Assembly (NCBI RefSeq): GCF_016863015.1
Contig: NZ_BOOB01000042.1
Location: 1 to 64,000 of the forward strand
DNA length: 64,000 bases
Origin: Microbispora amethystogenes
GTDB lineage: Bacteria; Actinomycetota; Actinomycetes; Streptosporangiales; Streptosporangiaceae
Direction of reading: 5' to 3'
The position numbers were made by a program, and so were the translations under genes. This document shows positions 7,233-16,296 of this stretch, one piece after another (the stretch's first letter is position 1; each line of letters begins with the position of its first letter). The notes under the pieces are model-generated. The model did no database searches and was not told the DNA's origin. It saw only the letters and a list, made by a program, of their open reading frames with translations.

Positions 7233-9328
7233 CACTCGGCCCCGTCGTCCACGGTCCGCCAGCGGCGGCTCGCGATCAGGTGGTGCTGGAGGTCGGTCTC
7301 GCCCCGGTGGCGCAGCCACTTGCCGTCGGAGTGCAGCGTCCAGGCGGTGGTGGTGTCCTCGAACGCCAGGTCGAGCAGGTGGGCGAGATACCTGCGGTGC
7401 TCCGGGCTGGTGACCTTGACCAGCGCCTCGACCCGCCGGTCCAGGTTGCGGCGCATCAGGTCGGCGCTGCCGATCCAGATCTCCGGCCGGCGTCCCCCGC
7501 CGAACTCGAACACGCGGGAGTGTTCCAGGAAGCGGCCGAGCACGCTGCGCACGCGGATGGTCTCCGACAGGCCCGGCAGGCCCGGGCGGAGCGTGCAGAT
7601 GCCGCGGACCCACAGGTCCACCGGCACGCCCGCCTGCGACGCGCGGTACAACGCGTCGATGACCGGCTCGTCCACCATCGAGTTCGTCTTGATCCGGATG
7701 CGGGCCGTGCGGCCGGCCTCGCGATGGGCGATCTCCTGCTCGATCCGGTCGAGCAGACCCTGGCGCAGCGAGTCGGGCGCGACCAGCAGCCTGCGGTAGT
7801 CGGACTGGTGGGAGTAGCCGGTCAGGTGGATGAACAGGTCGGTCACGTCCTCGCCGACCTGCGGGTCGGCGGTGAGCAGGCCGAAGTCCTCGTACTGCCG
7901 GGCCGTCTTCGGGTTGTAGTTGCCGGTGCCGATGTGGCAGTAGCGCCGCAGTTCGCCGCCCGCCTCCTGGCGGACCACCATGGCGAGCTTGCAGTGCGTC
8001 TTGAGGCCGAGCACGCCGTAGACCACGTGGCACCCGGCCGTCTCCAGCTTGCGGGCCCAGGAGATGTTCGCGTGCTCGTCGAACCTCGCCTTGATCTCCA
8101 CCACGACCACGACCTGCTTGCCCGCCTCGGCCGCGTCGATCAGCGCGTCCACGACGGGCGAGTCGCCGCTGGTGCGGTAGAGCGTCTGCTTGATGGCCAG
8201 CACGTCCGGGTCGGCCGCCGCGTCCTCCACGAACCGCTGCACGCTCGTCGCGAACGAGTCGTACGGGTGGTGCACCAGGATGTCGCGCTCCCGCAGGGTG
8301 GCGAACAGGTCGTCCTCGGCGCTCACCGCCTCCGCCGGGACGAACGGCCGGAAGTGGAGCTCCGGGCGGTCGAGGTCGGCGATGGCGTGCAGCCCGGTGA
8401 GGTCCAGCGGGCCGGGCAGCCGGTAGATCTCGTGGTCGCCCACCCCCAGCTCGTCGACCAGCAGATCGAGCACCTCGGGAGTGATGGTGTCCTCGACCTC
8501 CAGCCGCACCGGCGGCCCGAACCTGCGCCGCAGCAGCTCGCGCTCCAGCGCCTTCATCAGGTTCTCCGTGACGTCCTCGTCGACCTCCAGGTCCTCGTTC
8601 CTGGTGACCCGGAAGACGTGGTGCTGCACCACCTGCATGCCCTTGAACAGCTCGCCCAGATGCGCCGCGATCACGTCCTCCAGCGGGACGAACCGGTCCT
8701 TCGACGCGTTCACGAAGCGGGGGAGCTGCGAGGGCACCTTCACCCGCGCGAACACCGTGTGGCCCGTCACCGGGTTGCGCACGGTGACCGCCAGGTTCAG
8801 CGAGAGCCCCGAGATGTACGGGAACGGGTGGGCCGGATCGACGGCCAGCGGCGTCAGGACCGGCCGGATCCGATCGCGGAAGAGCTTGCGCAGCGCCGTC
8901 CGCTCCTCCCGGGCGAGGTCCTCCCAGCGGACGATCGCGATGCCCTCCTCGGCCAGCTCCGGGCAGATCCGGTCGTGGAAGACCGCCGCGTGCCTGCGGG
9001 CGAGGTCGTCGGCGACCGACGCTATCCGGGTCAGCGCCTCGCTCGGCTTCAGCCCGCCCGGCGTCCGCAGCAGCAGCCCGGTCGCCATCCGCCGTTTCAG
9101 CCCGGCCACCCGTACGCGGAAGAACTCGTCGAGGTTGCTCGCGAAGATGGCGAGGAACCGCACACGTTCGAGCAGCGGCACCGACGAGTCCTCGGCGAGC
9201 TCCAGGACCCGTTCGTTGAAGAGGAGCCAGCTCTCCTCACGGTTGAGGAACCGGTCGTTCGGCAAGGGGGCGGGCACGGGGAGGTCGGCCTCCTCCGGCG
9301 CAGGTGAGGGGGAGCTTTGGGCGGACAT
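7232..9328 (-). CDS. ppk: Polyphosphate kinase 1
   Basis: This 698-residue enzyme makes polyphosphate reversibly from ATP. It shows the PPK1 order: N-terminal helical domain (NRELSWL-like [17 protein letters not shown]), head domain, and two phospholipase-D-like catalytic domains with the histidine motifs [10 protein letters not shown] and [10 protein letters not shown]. The ATG at 9328 is chosen because it gives the standard N-terminus. It lacks a Shine-Dalgarno site, and an AT-rich CATATT lies 8 bases upstream, so the mRNA may be leaderless. A PHO-box-like direct repeat sits at 9347-9368. The gene is coupled to mutT1. Confidence 0.93.
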   Translation of the reverse strand: MSAQSSPSPAPEEADLPVPAPLPNDRFLNREESWLLFNERVLELAEDSSVPLLERVRFLAIFASNLDEFFRVRVAGLKRRMATGLLLRTPGGLKPSEALTRIASVADDLARRHAAVFHDRICPELAEEGIAIVRWEDLAREERTALRKLFRDRIRPVLTPLAVDPAHPFPYISGLSLNLAVTVRNPVTGHTVFARVKVPSQLPRFVNASKDRFVPLEDVIAAHLGELFKGMQVVQHHVFRVTRNEDLEVDEDVTENLMKALERELLRRRFGPPVRLEVEDTITPEVLDLLVDELGVGDHEIYRLPGPLDLTGLHAIADLDRPELHFRPFVPAEAVSAEDDLFATLRERDILVHHPYDSFATSVQRFVEDAAADPDVLAIKQTLYRTSGDSPVVDALIDAAEAGKQVVVVVEIKARFDEHANISWARKLETAGCHVVYGVLGLKTHCKLAMVVRQEAGGELRRYCHIGTGNYNPKTARQYEDFGLLTADPQVGEDVTDLFIHLTGYSHQSDYRRLLVAPDSLRQGLLDRIEQEIAHREAGRTARIRIKTNSMVDEPVIDALYRASQAGVPVDLWVRGICTLRPGLPGLSETIRVRSVLGRFLEHSRVFEFGGGRRPEIWIGSADLMRRNLDRRVEALVKVTSPEHRRYLAHLLDLAFEDTTTAWTLHSDGKWLRHRGETDLQHHLIASRRWRTVDDGAE

Positions 9329-9346
9329 ATAACGAAATATGCCCCA

Positions 9347-9368
9347 CAACATTGAACGGAACGTTAAC
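9347..9368 (-). promoter_or_regulatory. PHO-box-like direct repeat upstream of ppk
   Basis: On the minus strand, two adjacent 11-base units GTTAACGTTCC and GTTCAATGTTG resemble the actinobacterial PhoP direct-repeat unit, which begins GTTCA or GTTAA. They sit 19-40 bases before the ppk start. If the mRNA is leaderless, they would cover the -35 area. This was judged by eye, not scored against a matrix. Confidence 0.4.
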
Positions 9369-9447
9369 TTCGCAGCAACGAAACCGTCAGGCTGGTTCAC
9401 CCCCGCCGGTCACCTTGCCCGCGGTATCGCGGGCCGTCCCGCCAGTG

Positions 9448-9550
9448 GTCACCGGGGTGGAGGGAGCGGAGCGGAAGGGAGCGAGGACCGCAGCGAAGGC
9501 CCAGCGAAGCGGGCTTCGCGAGGACCGGAGGTTCCTTCCGGCGCAGTGAC
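9448..9550. other. Intergenic purine-rich stretch with hairpin
   Basis: Lies between the upstream region of ppk and the end of the TetR gene. It is rich in GGAGCGGAGCG-like motifs and contains a perfect short hairpin GCGAAGC-GG-GCTTCGC near 9504-9519. It could serve as a terminator-like structure for the TetR gene, but no T-run is seen. No gene was recognised. Confidence 0.35.
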
Positions 9551-9575
9551 CCGCCCGGCCACGGCTCGTGGACAC

Positions 9576-10550
9576 CTAGCGCTGCTCGCGTTCCCTGGTC
9601 TTCTCCAGCTCGCGCTGGCGGCGTTCGAGCTCCTTGGCCCGTTCACGTAGCTCGCGTTCGCGGGCCTTCTCCTGCTCCCGCCGGAGCTTCTCCTGCTCCT
9701 TGAGCTGCCGTTCGAGCTCCTTGGCGCGCTCGCGCTGCTCACGTTCCTTGAGCTTCTCCAGCTCGCGCTGACGGCGTTCGAGCAGCCTGGCGCGTTCGCG
9801 TTGCTCGCGTTCGCGGGCCTTCTCCTGCTCGCGGCGAAGCTTCTCCTGCTCCTTCGCCTCGCGCTCGGTGGGCCGCGGCGTACGGGACTCGGCAGAGGGG
9901 GTCAGGACCAGCCCGCGGGTCGCGCCGGTGAGCCCGGGGTCGGAGTCGAGGCCCTTCAGGCCGTTCCACGACAGGTTGACCAGGTGCGCGGCGACCTCCT
10001 CGCGGCGCGGCGTGCGCACGTCGAGCCACCACTGGCCGGTGAGAGCGGTCATCCCCACGAGCATCTGCGCGTACATCGGCGCGAACTTGGGGTCGTAGCC
10101 GCGTTCCCTGAACTCGTCCGCGAGCACGTCCTCGACCTGGCTCGCGATGTCGCTGATCAGGCTGGCGAAGGTGCCCGTCCCCGACGCGGCGTGGGAGTCG
10201 CGGACCAGGATGCGGAAGCCCTCGCTGCTCTCCTCGATGTACTGGAGAAGGGCGAGCGCGGCGCGCTCCAGCTTGACGCGGGCGTGCGAGGCCGACAGCG
10301 CCTGGGTGACCAGGCTCAGCAGGCGCTGCATCTCCCGGTCGATCACGACGGCGTAGATGCCCTCCTTGCCGCCGAAGTGCTCGTAGACCACGGGCTTGGA
10401 GACCTTGGCGCTGGCCGCGATCTCCTCGACCGACGTGCCGTCGAAGCCCTTGTCCGCGAACAGGGCCCGGCCGACCTGGATCAGCTGCTCGCGCCGCTCC
10501 GCGCCGGTCATGCGTCTTCGAGTTCGGGAGGACTCGCTCACAGGTTCCAT
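9576..10550 (-). CDS. TetR-family regulator with C-terminal charged helical extension
   Basis: A 324-residue protein. Residues about 13-60 form the TetR helix-turn-helix (RREQLIQVGRALFADKGF...SVEEIAASAKVSKPVVYEHFGGKEG). An effector-binding domain follows to about 210. The last 110 or so residues are almost only E, R, K, Q, L and A in repeats such as EKLRREQEKARERE, predicting one long uninterrupted helix or coiled coil, unusual for TetR proteins. It lies downstream of and on the same strand as the desaturase, whose promoter contains a 22-bp palindrome, so it may sense acyl-CoA and control desaturation (inference). The ATG at 10550 lacks a strong ribosome site; ATG 14 codons further in is an alternative. 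Confidence 0.85.
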   Translation of the reverse strand: MEPVSESSRTRRRMTGAERREQLIQVGRALFADKGFDGTSVEEIAASAKVSKPVVYEHFGGKEGIYAVVIDREMQRLLSLVTQALSASHARVKLERAALALLQYIEESSEGFRILVRDSHAASGTGTFASLISDIASQVEDVLADEFRERGYDPKFAPMYAQMLVGMTALTGQWWLDVRTPRREEVAAHLVNLSWNGLKGLDSDPGLTGATRGLVLTPSAESRTPRPTEREAKEQEKLRREQEKAREREQRERARLLERRQRELEKLKEREQRERAKELERQLKEQEKLRREQEKARERELRERAKELERRQRELEKTREREQR

Positions 10551-10701
10551 GATGGCGGTTGCCCCGGCCGGAGCCCGGCCCGGGACGGGTAAGGGGAGCG
10601 GCGCCGTCGAGGGCGCCGGTGCGGACGTCAGCGGAGAGAGGGTGGGGGACAGGGCCGCCGCGTGTGCGAAAGCGGCCCCGCCATCCGCGCCGACGGGGGC
10701 G

Positions 10702-11640
10702 TCAGGCAATGCGCTTCGCCGCCAGCCGCTCCGGTGTCGGCCAGCGCACGTCACGGGCCCAGCCGGCCTTCTCGAACCAGCGGATGAGGCCGGCGCTCAG
10801 GTCGATCTGGCCCTTCAGCGCGCCGTGCCGGGCGCAGGTGGGGTCCGAGTGGTGCAGGTTGTGCCACGACTCGCCGAACGAGGGGATCGCCAGCCACCAC
10901 ACGTTGCGGGACTTGTCACGCGACTCGAAGACCTCCTCGCCGAACACGTGGCAGATGGAGTTGATCGACCAGGTGACGTGGTGCAGCAGGCCGATCCGGA
11001 TCACCGTGCCCCAGAAGAACGCGGTCACCGCGCCCTGCCAGGACCACGTGATCAGGCCACCCAGGATCGCCGGGAGCAGCAGGGAGGTGATCGCCAGGGC
11101 CGGGAAGGCCCGGTGCAGCTTCATCACGTCCGGGTCCTTCATCAGGTCCGGGGCGTACTTGGCGCGGTTGACCCGCTCCGACTCGAACAGCCAGCCGATG
11201 TGGGCGTAGAGCAGGCCCTTGCACATGGACTTGAAGCCGGGGCCGAAGCGCCACGGCGAGTGCGGGTCGCCGTCCTTGTCGGAGAACTTGTGGTGCTTGC
11301 GGTGGGCGGCCACCCAGTCGAGGACGGACATCTCCAGCGAGAGGCTGCCGGCGATGCCGAGGGCGATCTTCAGCGGCCGGTTCGCCTTGAACGATCCGTG
11401 CGTGAAGTAGCGGTGGTATCCGACGGTGACGCCGAGGCCGGACACGACGTAGAACACCCCGGCGATCGCGAGGTCGGTCCAGCCGAGGCCCCAGCCCCAG
11501 GCGAAGGGCACCGCGGCGAAGACCGCCAGGATCGGCGCGCCGACGACGATCGCGAAGACAACCAAGTCGGCCTTGCTCTTGTCCTGCGGTTCGAAGTCCG
11601 GCTTCGGCTGTGGTGCGGCGCGGTCGGTGACGACGGTCAT
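10702..11640 (-). CDS. Membrane acyl-CoA (delta-9 type) fatty acid desaturase
   Basis: This 312-residue integral membrane di-iron desaturase introduces a cis double bond in acyl chains. Three histidine boxes are visible: HRYFTH, HRKHH and HNLHH. Hydrophobic segments near residues 25-45 and 52-72, plus a central pair, fit the family topology. The ATG at 11640 is preceded by GTGAGG. It needs an electron donor not seen in the window. The upstream region holds a perfect inverted repeat, and a TetR gene follows 151 bases downstream. Confidence 0.9.
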   Translation of the reverse strand: MTVVTDRAAPQPKPDFEPQDKSKADLVVFAIVVGAPILAVFAAVPFAWGWGLGWTDLAIAGVFYVVSGLGVTVGYHRYFTHGSFKANRPLKIALGIAGSLSLEMSVLDWVAAHRKHHKFSDKDGDPHSPWRFGPGFKSMCKGLLYAHIGWLFESERVNRAKYAPDLMKDPDVMKLHRAFPALAITSLLLPAILGGLITWSWQGAVTAFFWGTVIRIGLLHHVTWSINSICHVFGEEVFESRDKSRNVWWLAIPSFGESWHNLHHSDPTCARHGALKGQIDLSAGLIRWFEKAGWARDVRWPTPERLAAKRIA

Positions 11641-11685
11641 GGGCTACCTCACGGGTGTTGGGAAGATTGTCTAGCTACGCGACCG

Positions 11686-11707
11686 TAACTTACGCCATCG
11701 TAAGTTA
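11686..11707. promoter_or_regulatory. Palindromic operator upstream of desaturase
   Basis: TAACTTACG-CCAT-CGTAAGTTA is a perfect inverted repeat with 9-base arms and a 4-base centre, 46 bases upstream of the desaturase start. Size and symmetry fit a TetR-type operator. The nearest candidate to bind it is the TetR protein encoded just downstream of the desaturase. Confidence 0.65.
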
Positions 11708-11952
11708 GGAACCCCTAAGAGCGAATGTGTGGAAGGTGACGCGCGGGGCCACATCTGGTGGCGAATCCACGTCTTGCACCAACTCTCGGCAATCTGGTAA
11801 TGCCTGACGCCCCACATCAGAGGCTCGTCGCCGGCCGCGCGAGGTCCACGGCGACCTGCCCGAAATGTGGCTTAACTAACATCGCGGCCCGTTGTCGTGG
11901 GCGTCCGGCTCGTTTTGGGGGCGCGCGTGAGGGGTCGGCTCTGTATCCTGAG

Positions 11953-11982
11953 GTCGGATTCCGGCTCCTGCCGGAATCCGAC
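11953..11982 (+). other. Perfect stem-loop upstream of tRNA-Gln
   Basis: GTCGGATTCCGG (11953-11964) pairs perfectly with CCGGAATCCGAC (11971-11982) around a 6-base loop. It ends 19 bases before the tRNA and has no T-run. It might be a processing signal in the tRNA precursor or the end of an unseen transcript. A TATCCT box at 11944 could be part of a tRNA promoter. Confidence 0.5.
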
Positions 11983-12001
11983 AAATGGGACTTTGGCCCA
12001 T

Positions 12002-12072
12002 TCCCGGGTCGTCTAGGGGCAAGACTACAGATTTTGGTTCTGTCAACGGAGGTTCGAATCCTCCCCCGGGAG
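12002..12072 (+). tRNA. tRNA-Gln (anticodon TTG)
   Basis: A full cloverleaf can be drawn: acceptor TCCCGGG/CCCGGGA, D stem GTCT/AGAC, anticodon stem ACAGA/TCTGT with loop TTTTGGT (anticodon TTG), and T arm GGAGG-TTCGAAT-CCTCC. The discriminator base is G and CCA is not encoded. It sits directly upstream of glmU, as in other actinomycetes. Confidence 0.95.
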
Positions 12073-12249
12073 CCTGTCCGTCCGTCCGTCGTGCGCCCCG
12101 GGGGGCCTGGTTCCCGTCCGGGGGACGGCAGGTAAGCTCACCTTGTCGAGCGGGTGACCGTGCGGTTCCTGGGTAGTGGACGCGTGGAAGCCGCAGCCGA
12201 TCCCGCACCGTTTCGTGTAGTAGCCGCGACGCCGAGGGAGCCTCAGTCC

Positions 12250-13746
12250 GTGAGTGTGCCGCGCCCGGCAGCCGTGATCGTCCTCGCCGCCGGCGAGGGC
12301 ACCCGGATGAAGTCGAAAACCCCCAAGGTCCTCCACGAGGTCTGTGGCCGGACGCTGGTCGGCCACATGCTCGCCGCCGCGCGCGGCCTCACCCCCGAAC
12401 GGCTGGTCGTCGTCATCGGCCACGCCCGGGAACAGGTCGGCGCGCACCTGGCCGAGACCGCGCCGGACGCCCGCCTGGTCGTGCAGGAGAAGCGGAACGG
12501 CACCGGCCACGCCGTGCGCACCGCCCTGGAGGCCGAGGGCCCGATCGAGGGCACCATCCTGGTGACGTACGGCGACACGCCGCTGCTGCGCGCCGAGACT
12601 CTGGCAGCCCTGTTGGAGCGGCACGCCGCCGACGCGAACGCCGTCACCGTGCTGACCGCCGAGGTCCCCGACCCCACCGGGTACGGACGCATCGTGCGCG
12701 ACGGGGACGGCGCGGTGCTGGAGATCGTCGAGGAGAAGGACGCGTCCCCCGAGCAGCGCGCGATCACCGAGATGAACTCGGGCGTGTACGCCTTCGACGG
12801 CGCGCTGCTGGCCGACGGCCTGCGACGGATCGGCGCCGCCAACGCCCAGGGCGAGGAGTATCTGACCGACGTGCTGGCCATCCTCCGGGAGGACGGCCAC
12901 CGGGTGGGCGCCTGCGTCGCCGCCGACCACGCGGAGGTCGAGGGCGTCAACGACCGCGTCCAGCTCGCCTTCGTGCGGCGGGTGCTCAACGACCGCATCC
13001 TGGAGACGCACATGCGCGCCGGGGTCACCGTCGTCGACCCGGCCGGCACGTGGGTCGACGCCGGAGTCGTCATGGAACCCGACGTCGTGATCCATCCCGG
13101 CACCCAGCTCAGGGGCGCCACGAGGGTCCGGGCGGGAGCCGAGGTGGGGCCGGGCAGCACGCTGACCGACACCGTCGTCGGCGAGGACGCCGTCGTACGC
13201 AACACCGTGGCCGACGGCGCGGAGATCGGCGCCGGCGCCACCGTGGGCCCGTTCGCGTACCTGCGCCCCGGCACCGTGCTCGGCCGCGGCGGCAAGATCG
13301 GCGCGTATGTCGAGACCAAGAACGCGCGCATCGGCGAGGGCTCGAAGGTCCCCCACCTCACCTACGTCGGCGACGCGACGATCGGCGCCGGCTCGAACAT
13401 CGGCGCCGCCTGCGTCTTCGTCAACTACGACGGCGTCGGCAAGCACCACACCGTCGTGGGCGACCACGTCCGCGTGGGCAGCGACAACATGCTCGTCGCC
13501 CCGGTCACGATCGGCGACGGCGCCTACACGGCCGCCGGCTCGGTGATCACGTCCGACGTCCCGCCCGGGGCGATGGCGGTCGCCCGTGGCCGGCAGCGCA
13601 ACATCGAGGGCTGGGTGGCCCGCCGCAGGGCCGGCACCCCGTCCGACGAGGCGGCCCGGCGGGCGCTGGCCGCCCCCGAGACCGCCCCCGAGACCGCTGC
13701 GGAGGGCACGCCCGGGGTGAACGGCGCGGACCCCGCCGCGCGGTGA
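12250..13746 (+). CDS. glmU: Bifunctional GlcNAc-1-phosphate uridyltransferase / glucosamine-1-phosphate acetyltransferase
   Basis: This 498-residue cytosolic enzyme makes UDP-GlcNAc for peptidoglycan and other glycans. The N-terminal nucleotidyltransferase domain (about 1-235) has the signature [12 protein letters not shown], and the C-terminal domain is a left-handed beta-helix of hexapeptide repeats (about 255-465). The GTG at 12250 is chosen because GAGGGAG lies 9 bases upstream and the N-terminus then matches the family. A low-complexity Ala/Glu/Pro tail ends the protein. It is followed by prs in the same direction. Confidence 0.96.
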   Translation: MSVPRPAAVIVLAAGEGTRMKSKTPKVLHEVCGRTLVGHMLAAARGLTPERLVVVIGHAREQVGAHLAETAPDARLVVQEKRNGTGHAVRTALEAEGPIEGTILVTYGDTPLLRAETLAALLERHAADANAVTVLTAEVPDPTGYGRIVRDGDGAVLEIVEEKDASPEQRAITEMNSGVYAFDGALLADGLRRIGAANAQGEEYLTDVLAILREDGHRVGACVAADHAEVEGVNDRVQLAFVRRVLNDRILETHMRAGVTVVDPAGTWVDAGVVMEPDVVIHPGTQLRGATRVRAGAEVGPGSTLTDTVVGEDAVVRNTVADGAEIGAGATVGPFAYLRPGTVLGRGGKIGAYVETKNARIGEGSKVPHLTYVGDATIGAGSNIGAACVFVNYDGVGKHHTVVGDHVRVGSDNMLVAPVTIGDGAYTAAGSVITSDVPPGAMAVARGRQRNIEGWVARRRAGTPSDEAARRALAAPETAPETAAEGTPGVNGADPAAR

Positions 13747-13976
13747 GGACCACCCACGGCGCGCGCCCCAGCGCGCCGTGCGGGGACAGGAAGAGTACGA
13801 GGCGCGGTCCGACCGCGTAGCGCCGAAGGGCCAGGCCAGGAGGACACCGTGACCGACCACATCGACGGGGCGAAGGGGTTCGCGGGCCCCGGGCGACGCG
13901 AGGCCACCGCGGACCGGCAGGCCCGGCCACAGCAGGCGTGGCACGGCCGACAGGCTCGACACGCGAGGAGCGCGGC

Positions 13977-14954
13977 ATGAGCGGCAAGAAGACGACCGGC
14001 GAGCGGAACCTCATGTTCTTCTCCGGCCGGGCCCACCCCGAGCTCGCCGAGGAGGTCGCGAACGCCCTCGGTGTCGAGATCACGCCGACCGCGCTGCGCG
14101 ACTTCGCCAACGGTGAGATCTACGTGCGCTACCTGGAGTCGGTGCGCGGCTGCGACGCCTTCGTGATCCAGAGCCACACCGCGCCGATCAACCAGTGGAT
14201 CATGGAACAGCTGATCATGGTGGACGCGCTCAAGCGGGCCTCGGCCAAGCGGGTCACCGTGATCATGCCGTTCTACGGCTACGCCCGCCAGGACAAGAAG
14301 GGCCGTGGCCGCGAGCCGATCACCGCCCGGCTGGTGGCCGACATGTTCAAGCAGGCGGGCGCCGACCGGATGATGTCCATCGACCTGCACACCTCGCAGA
14401 TCCAGGGCTTCTTCGACGGCCCGGTCGATCACCTGTTCGCGATGCCCGTGCTGATCAACTACCTGCGCGGCAAGCTCGACCCGGCGACGACCACGATCGT
14501 CTCGCCCGACACCGGGCGCGTACGGCTCGCCGAGCGCTGGTCCGACACCCTGGGCACCCCGGTGGCATTCATCCACAAGCGGCGCGACCTCGACGTGGCG
14601 AACCAGGTGAAGGTGCACGAGGTGGTCGGCAAGGTCCACGGCCGGACCTGCGTGCTGATCGACGACATGATCGACACCGGTGGCTCCATCTGCAAGGCCG
14701 CCGACGCGCTGTACGAGCACGGCGCGACCGACGTCATCGTGGCCGCCACCCACGCGGTGTTCTCCGGGCCCGCCGTGGACCGCCTGAAGAACTCCCGGAT
14801 CTCCGAGGTGGTCGTGACCAACACGCTGCCCATCGAGGAGGAGAAGAGGTTCGACAGCCTCACGGTGATGTCGATCGCCCCGCTGATCGCCCGGGCCATC
14901 ACCGAGGTCTTCACCGACGGCTCCGTCACCAGCCTCTTCGAGGGCGACGCCTGA
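13977..14954 (+). CDS. prs: Ribose-phosphate pyrophosphokinase (PRPP synthetase)
   Basis: This 325-residue cytosolic enzyme forms PRPP from ribose 5-phosphate and ATP for nucleotide, histidine and tryptophan synthesis. Family motifs are clear: FANGEIYVRYLESVRG, the flexible-loop stretch YGYARQDKKGRGREPI, DLHTSQIQGFFDGPVDHL, and the PRPP-binding VLIDDMIDTGGS. The ATG at 13977 has GAGGAG six bases upstream. It lies 230 bases after glmU, in the common actinobacterial order glmU-prs. Confidence 0.96.
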   Translation: MSGKKTTGERNLMFFSGRAHPELAEEVANALGVEITPTALRDFANGEIYVRYLESVRGCDAFVIQSHTAPINQWIMEQLIMVDALKRASAKRVTVIMPFYGYARQDKKGRGREPITARLVADMFKQAGADRMMSIDLHTSQIQGFFDGPVDHLFAMPVLINYLRGKLDPATTTIVSPDTGRVRLAERWSDTLGTPVAFIHKRRDLDVANQVKVHEVVGKVHGRTCVLIDDMIDTGGSICKAADALYEHGATDVIVAATHAVFSGPAVDRLKNSRISEVVVTNTLPIEEEKRFDSLTVMSIAPLIARAITEVFTDGSVTSLFEGDA

Positions 14955-14976
14955 TCCGTTCCGGCGCCTGATCCGG

Positions 14977-15008
14977 CCCGGGCCCCCGGACGCATCCAGG
15001 GGCCCGGG
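14977..15008. terminator. Hairpin between convergent prs and trpS
   Basis: CCCGGGCCCC and GGGGCCCGGG form a perfect 10-bp stem with a 12-base loop, with further GG/CC pairing outside. No T-run is present. It lies between the stops of two convergent genes and probably serves both. Confidence 0.65.
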
Positions 15009-15015
15009 ACCGGCT

Positions 15016-16104
15016 CTAGTAGAGGGCGCCCATCGCCGTACGGACCTCCGCGAGGGTCGCGTCGGCGACGGCGGCGGCGCGCGCGTTGCCGTCGCGGAGC
15101 ACCCGGCGGACGTGGCCGCGGTCTCCGGCGAGCTCGGCCCGCCGCGCCCGCAGCGGCGCGAAGTGGTCGTTGATCGCGTCCGTGACCAGCGCCTTCAGCG
15201 CGGCGGCCCCCCGGCCGCCGATCTCGGCGGCCACCTCGTGCGGGTCCCGGCCGAGGCACAGCGCGGCCAGGAGGACCAGGCTGGACACCTCGGGCCGGGC
15301 GGCCGGGTCGTAGGTGATGTGGCGGTCCGCGTCGGTCTTCGCGCCGCGGATCAGCCGGGCGGTCTCGTCGGCGGTGGCGGCCAGGGCGACGGCGTTGCCC
15401 CGGCTCTTGCTCATCTTGGCGCCGTCGGTGCCGAGCAGCAGCGGCGCCGCGGACAGCAGGGCCTCGGGCTCGGGGAAGACCGGGTTCGCGGGGGAGCCGT
15501 AGCGGTGGTTGAAGCGGCGCGCGATGATGCGCGCCACCTCCAGGTGGGGGAGCTGGTCCTGCCCGACCGGGACGATCCCGGCCTTGCAGAACAGGATGTC
15601 GGCGGCCTGGTGCACGGGATAGGTGAACATCAGCCCGCTCACCGCCGACTGTCGCGAGTGGGCGATCTCGTCCTTGACCGTGGGGTTGCGGCCCAGCTCC
15701 GCGACCGAGACCAGGCTGAGGAACGGCAGGAGCAGCTGGTTGAGCGCGGGCACGGCGCTGTGCGTGAAGATCGTGGCCCGGTCGGGGTCGAGGCCCGCGG
15801 CCAGGTAGTCGAGCACCAGGTCCTCCACGCGCTCGGTGAGCCGGTCGGCGACGTCCCGGTCGGTCAGGACCTGGTAGTCCGCGACGAGCACCATCATCTC
15901 CACGCCCAGGTTCTGCAGGCGGACGCGGTTCTGCAGGGTGCCGAAGTAGTGTCCCAGATGTAGTCGTCCGGTCGGCCGGTCCCCGGTCAGCGCCCGGAAC
16001 GTGCCGGGCCGCTCCCGTATCGATCTCTCCAGCTCGGCGCTGCGCCGTCGTGCGCCCGCCACGCCGAGGTCGTCGGACGGGCTGATCTCCAGAGTGGTCG
16101 TCAT
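15016..16104 (-). CDS. trpS: Tryptophanyl-tRNA synthetase
   Basis: This 362-residue class I aminoacyl-tRNA synthetase charges tRNA-Trp. The HIGH-like motif is PTGRLHLGHYFG (about 43-54) and the KMSKS loop KMSKSRG is intact. ATG 16104 is preceded by GGGAGAAATC. Upstream lies a leader peptide with two adjacent Trp codons and a terminator hairpin, so expression is probably raised when charged tRNA-Trp is scarce. In Streptomyces a second, indolmycin-resistant TrpS is controlled by ribosome-mediated attenuation; this gene may be of that regulated type (inference). Confidence 0.93.
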   Translation of the reverse strand: MTTTLEISPSDDLGVAGARRRSAELERSIRERPGTFRALTGDRPTGRLHLGHYFGTLQNRVRLQNLGVEMMVLVADYQVLTDRDVADRLTERVEDLVLDYLAAGLDPDRATIFTHSAVPALNQLLLPFLSLVSVAELGRNPTVKDEIAHSRQSAVSGLMFTYPVHQAADILFCKAGIVPVGQDQLPHLEVARIIARRFNHRYGSPANPVFPEPEALLSAAPLLLGTDGAKMSKSRGNAVALAATADETARLIRGAKTDADRHITYDPAARPEVSSLVLLAALCLGRDPHEVAAEIGGRGAAALKALVTDAINDHFAPLRARRAELAGDRGHVRRVLRDGNARAAAVADATLAEVRTAMGALY

Positions 16105-16163
16105 GTGATTTCTCCCTTGGCAGGTGGTCCGCCGCCGACGGCGACCCCTCGTCCAGGGAGCAC

Positions 16164-16192
16164 GAAAAAGGGCCGTCCATCCGAACGGCCCG
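16164..16192 (-). terminator. Attenuator terminator in the trpS leader
   Basis: On the minus strand GGGCCGT and ACGGCCC (16185-16191 and 16170-16176) form a 7-bp stem with an 8-base loop followed by TTTTT. It lies between the leader peptide and the trpS start, so it can stop transcription before trpS. Confidence 0.85.
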
Positions 16193-16216
16193 GTCGTACG
16201 CGTGAGATGGCCGCTC

Positions 16217-16258
16217 CTATCCGGAGCGCCACCAGCCCTGACACGACGTACGTTGCAT
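16217..16258 (-). CDS. Trp leader peptide of trpS (13 residues)
   Basis: A small reading frame, MQRTSCQGWWRSG, lies 112 bases before the trpS start. It has two consecutive Trp codons and ends in TAG inside a small hairpin (CGCTCC/GGAGCG). With the terminator at 16164-16192 it has the layout of a ribosome-mediated attenuator: stalling at the Trp codons would favour read-through into trpS. The ribosome site is weak (GGCGG). The peptide itself probably has no other function. Confidence 0.8.
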   Translation of the reverse strand: MQRTSCQGWWRSG

Positions 16259-16296
16259 GCCGCCAGTGTAACGGCCACCCGGCCACCGCATAAGAG

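Noticed and set aside
6321..8033. 570-residue minus-strand open frame extending mutT1 upstream
   Set aside because: The first half lies in another frame over ppk and is arginine/proline-rich; the true gene starts at 7232 with the NUDIX domain and TGATG coupling.
11758..12208. Open frames on both strands around the tRNA-Gln
   Set aside because: They run through the tRNA gene and lack ribosome sites and recognisable products.
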